Positions 5,721 through 6,547 of a DNA stretch of 6,547 nt are shown piece after piece. Positions within the stretch are counted from its first letter, which is position 1; the number at the start of each line of letters is the position of its first letter. The DNA comes from Dehalococcoidia bacterium. GTDB taxonomy: Bacteria; Chloroflexota; Dehalococcoidia; GIF9; AB-539-J10. The translations under genes and the position numbers were made by a program. The stretch covers positions 1 to 6,547 of the forward strand of contig JAUWFX010000104.1 in assembly GCA_030606765.1 (NCBI GenBank), given 5' to 3'. The notes under the pieces were generated by a model. That model was not told the DNA's origin and ran no database searches. It was given only the letters and a program-made list of their open reading frames with translations.

Positions 5721-6547
5721 ATGAAATTGAGCATCTTGGGCTCTGGGGGGTGCATGATTATTCCCAAACCCCTGTGCCAATGTCGCATCTGCCAGGAAGC
5801 TAGGAAGAAGGGTGTTCCTTACGCGAGAACAGGATCTTCTGCTTTCCTTCACGATATCAACCTCCTGATTGACACACCTGCAGAAATCGCAAACCAATTG
5901 AATCGTTCTCATATCCATCGTATTGATTACCTAATATTAACTCATCTGGACCCGGACCATGTGGAAGGACTGCGCGTGGTGGAGCAGATTACGCTGGATT
6001 TTCGCAGCTGGAGTGCCTATCCAGAAAAACAAATTTGTCTGCTACTCCCCGAACAGCTAGGCGAACGAATAAGGGAGATCCGGTCTCAGTACGGTTCCTT
6101 GGTCGATTTCTACCAGCAGAGCGGTTTTGTCAGGCTCATGCTTTTTCAGGGGGAAGTCCAGATAAATAACGTTCAGATAACTGCCATCCCAGTGGACCGA
6201 GGTTCTCAATTAGCCTTCGTTTACGTCTTTGAAAAGTCAGGACGCAAGGTTGTCTATGCTCCCTGCGATTTTAAGCCTTTCCCGGAGTATCGAACTGAGG
6301 TTCAACGGCCCGACCTCCTTGTCATCCAGCCGGGGATATTCGAGGGTGGTCTGAAACATCACTTCAAATACCCGGCAGATCACATCTCGAGAACCACCCT
6401 GTATACCTTCGAACAAACGCTCGAACTGGCGGCACGCATCGAGGCGAGAAAGGTCCTGTTTGTCCATCTTGAGGAGTACTGGAACCGCAGCTACGATGAC
6501 TATTGCGCCCTGGAGTCGGACGGCATCAAGTTTGCCTACGATGGCAT
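5721..6547 (+). CDS. MBL-fold metallo-hydrolase, PhnP-like (3' cut by window edge)
   Basis: The frame is open from ATG 5721 to the window end (275 codons plus two bases), so the C terminus is missing but probably close. MKLSILGSGG is the typical beta-strand opening of PhnP-type MBL hydrolases. CQCRIC (19-24) is a CxCxxC cluster, which in PhnP helps hold a structural zinc. The metal motif is TH-L-D-P-D-H (H75, D77, D79, H80), an HxDxDH variant of HxHxDH like that in ComEC-type MBL domains. Further candidate ligands are D183 in APCDFKPFP and H249 in VHLEEYWN. Where relatives usually have a histidine after the PV strand, this protein reads PVDRGSQ (R160), so the metal site is probably altered. 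PhnP relatives cleave phosphodiesters, but the substrate here is unknown. A GTG at 5700 would add seven residues; the ATG fits the family better, although it has no ribosome site of its own. It lies 50 bases after asnB, in the same direction, with no terminator between. Confidence 0.85.
   Translation, partial: MKLSILGSGGCMIIPKPLCQCRICQEARKKGVPYARTGSSAFLHDINLLIDTPAEIANQLNRSHIHRIDYLILTHLDPDHVEGLRVVEQITLDFRSWSAYPEKQICLLLPEQLGERIREIRSQYGSLVDFYQQSGFVRLMLFQGEVQINNVQITAIPVDRGSQLAFVYVFEKSGRKVVYAPCDFKPFPEYRTEVQRPDLLVIQPGIFEGGLKHHFKYPADHISRTTLYTFEQTLELAARIEARKVLFVHLEEYWNRSYDDYCALESDGIKFAYDG

Noticed and set aside
5667..5918. 83-codon minus-strand frame over the start of the MBL gene
   Set aside because: The plus strand here encodes GSGG and the CxCxxC cluster of a recognisable family. 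The minus frame is cysteine-rich only because of that overlap.

Overview
The window is a single-strand gene cluster, every gene on the + strand. It looks like part of an anaerobic corrinoid-dependent methyl-transfer locus. The gene order is mttB-like (cut by the left edge), corrinoid protein 1, a second and divergent mttB-like gene, corrinoid protein 2, a glutamine-hydrolysing asparagine synthetase, and a metallo-beta-lactamase (MBL) fold hydrolase cut by the right edge. I see no tRNA, rRNA, CRISPR array, insertion sequence or origin.

Organism: GTG and TTG starts, strong Shine-Dalgarno sites and non-pyrrolysine MttB homologues next to their own corrinoid proteins fit an anaerobic bacterium (for example sediment Chloroflexota or Desulfobacterota relatives). 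A methylotrophic archaeon is less likely but not excluded. This is inference from family content; the sequence carries no taxonomic marker.

Layout: positions 2-847 encode the C-terminal part of a canonical MttB-superfamily methyltransferase. Positions 848-1006 form a spacer holding a short reading frame that resembles the first residues of a methyltetrahydrofolate:corrinoid (pterin-binding) methyltransferase, probably a gene remnant. Corrinoid protein 1 (1007-1699) is followed by a spacer with two adjacent perfect hairpins, then MttB-like 2 (1787-3325). Corrinoid protein 2 starts at a TTG one base after the MttB-like 2 stop (3327-4016). asnB occupies 4081-5670, and the MBL gene runs from about 5721 off the right edge.

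How they may work together: MttB-family proteins take a methyl group from a quaternary or tertiary amine and pass it to Co(I) of the cognate corrinoid protein. The methyl group normally leaves via a pterin-binding methyltransferase to tetrahydrofolate. Here two MttB/corrinoid pairs are present, the pterin enzyme appears to survive only as a scrap, and no corrinoid activase is visible. The amidotransferase and MBL enzyme directly downstream are unusual company. They could build, trim or release an amide- or ester-linked methylated substrate, but that link rests only on position and co-orientation.
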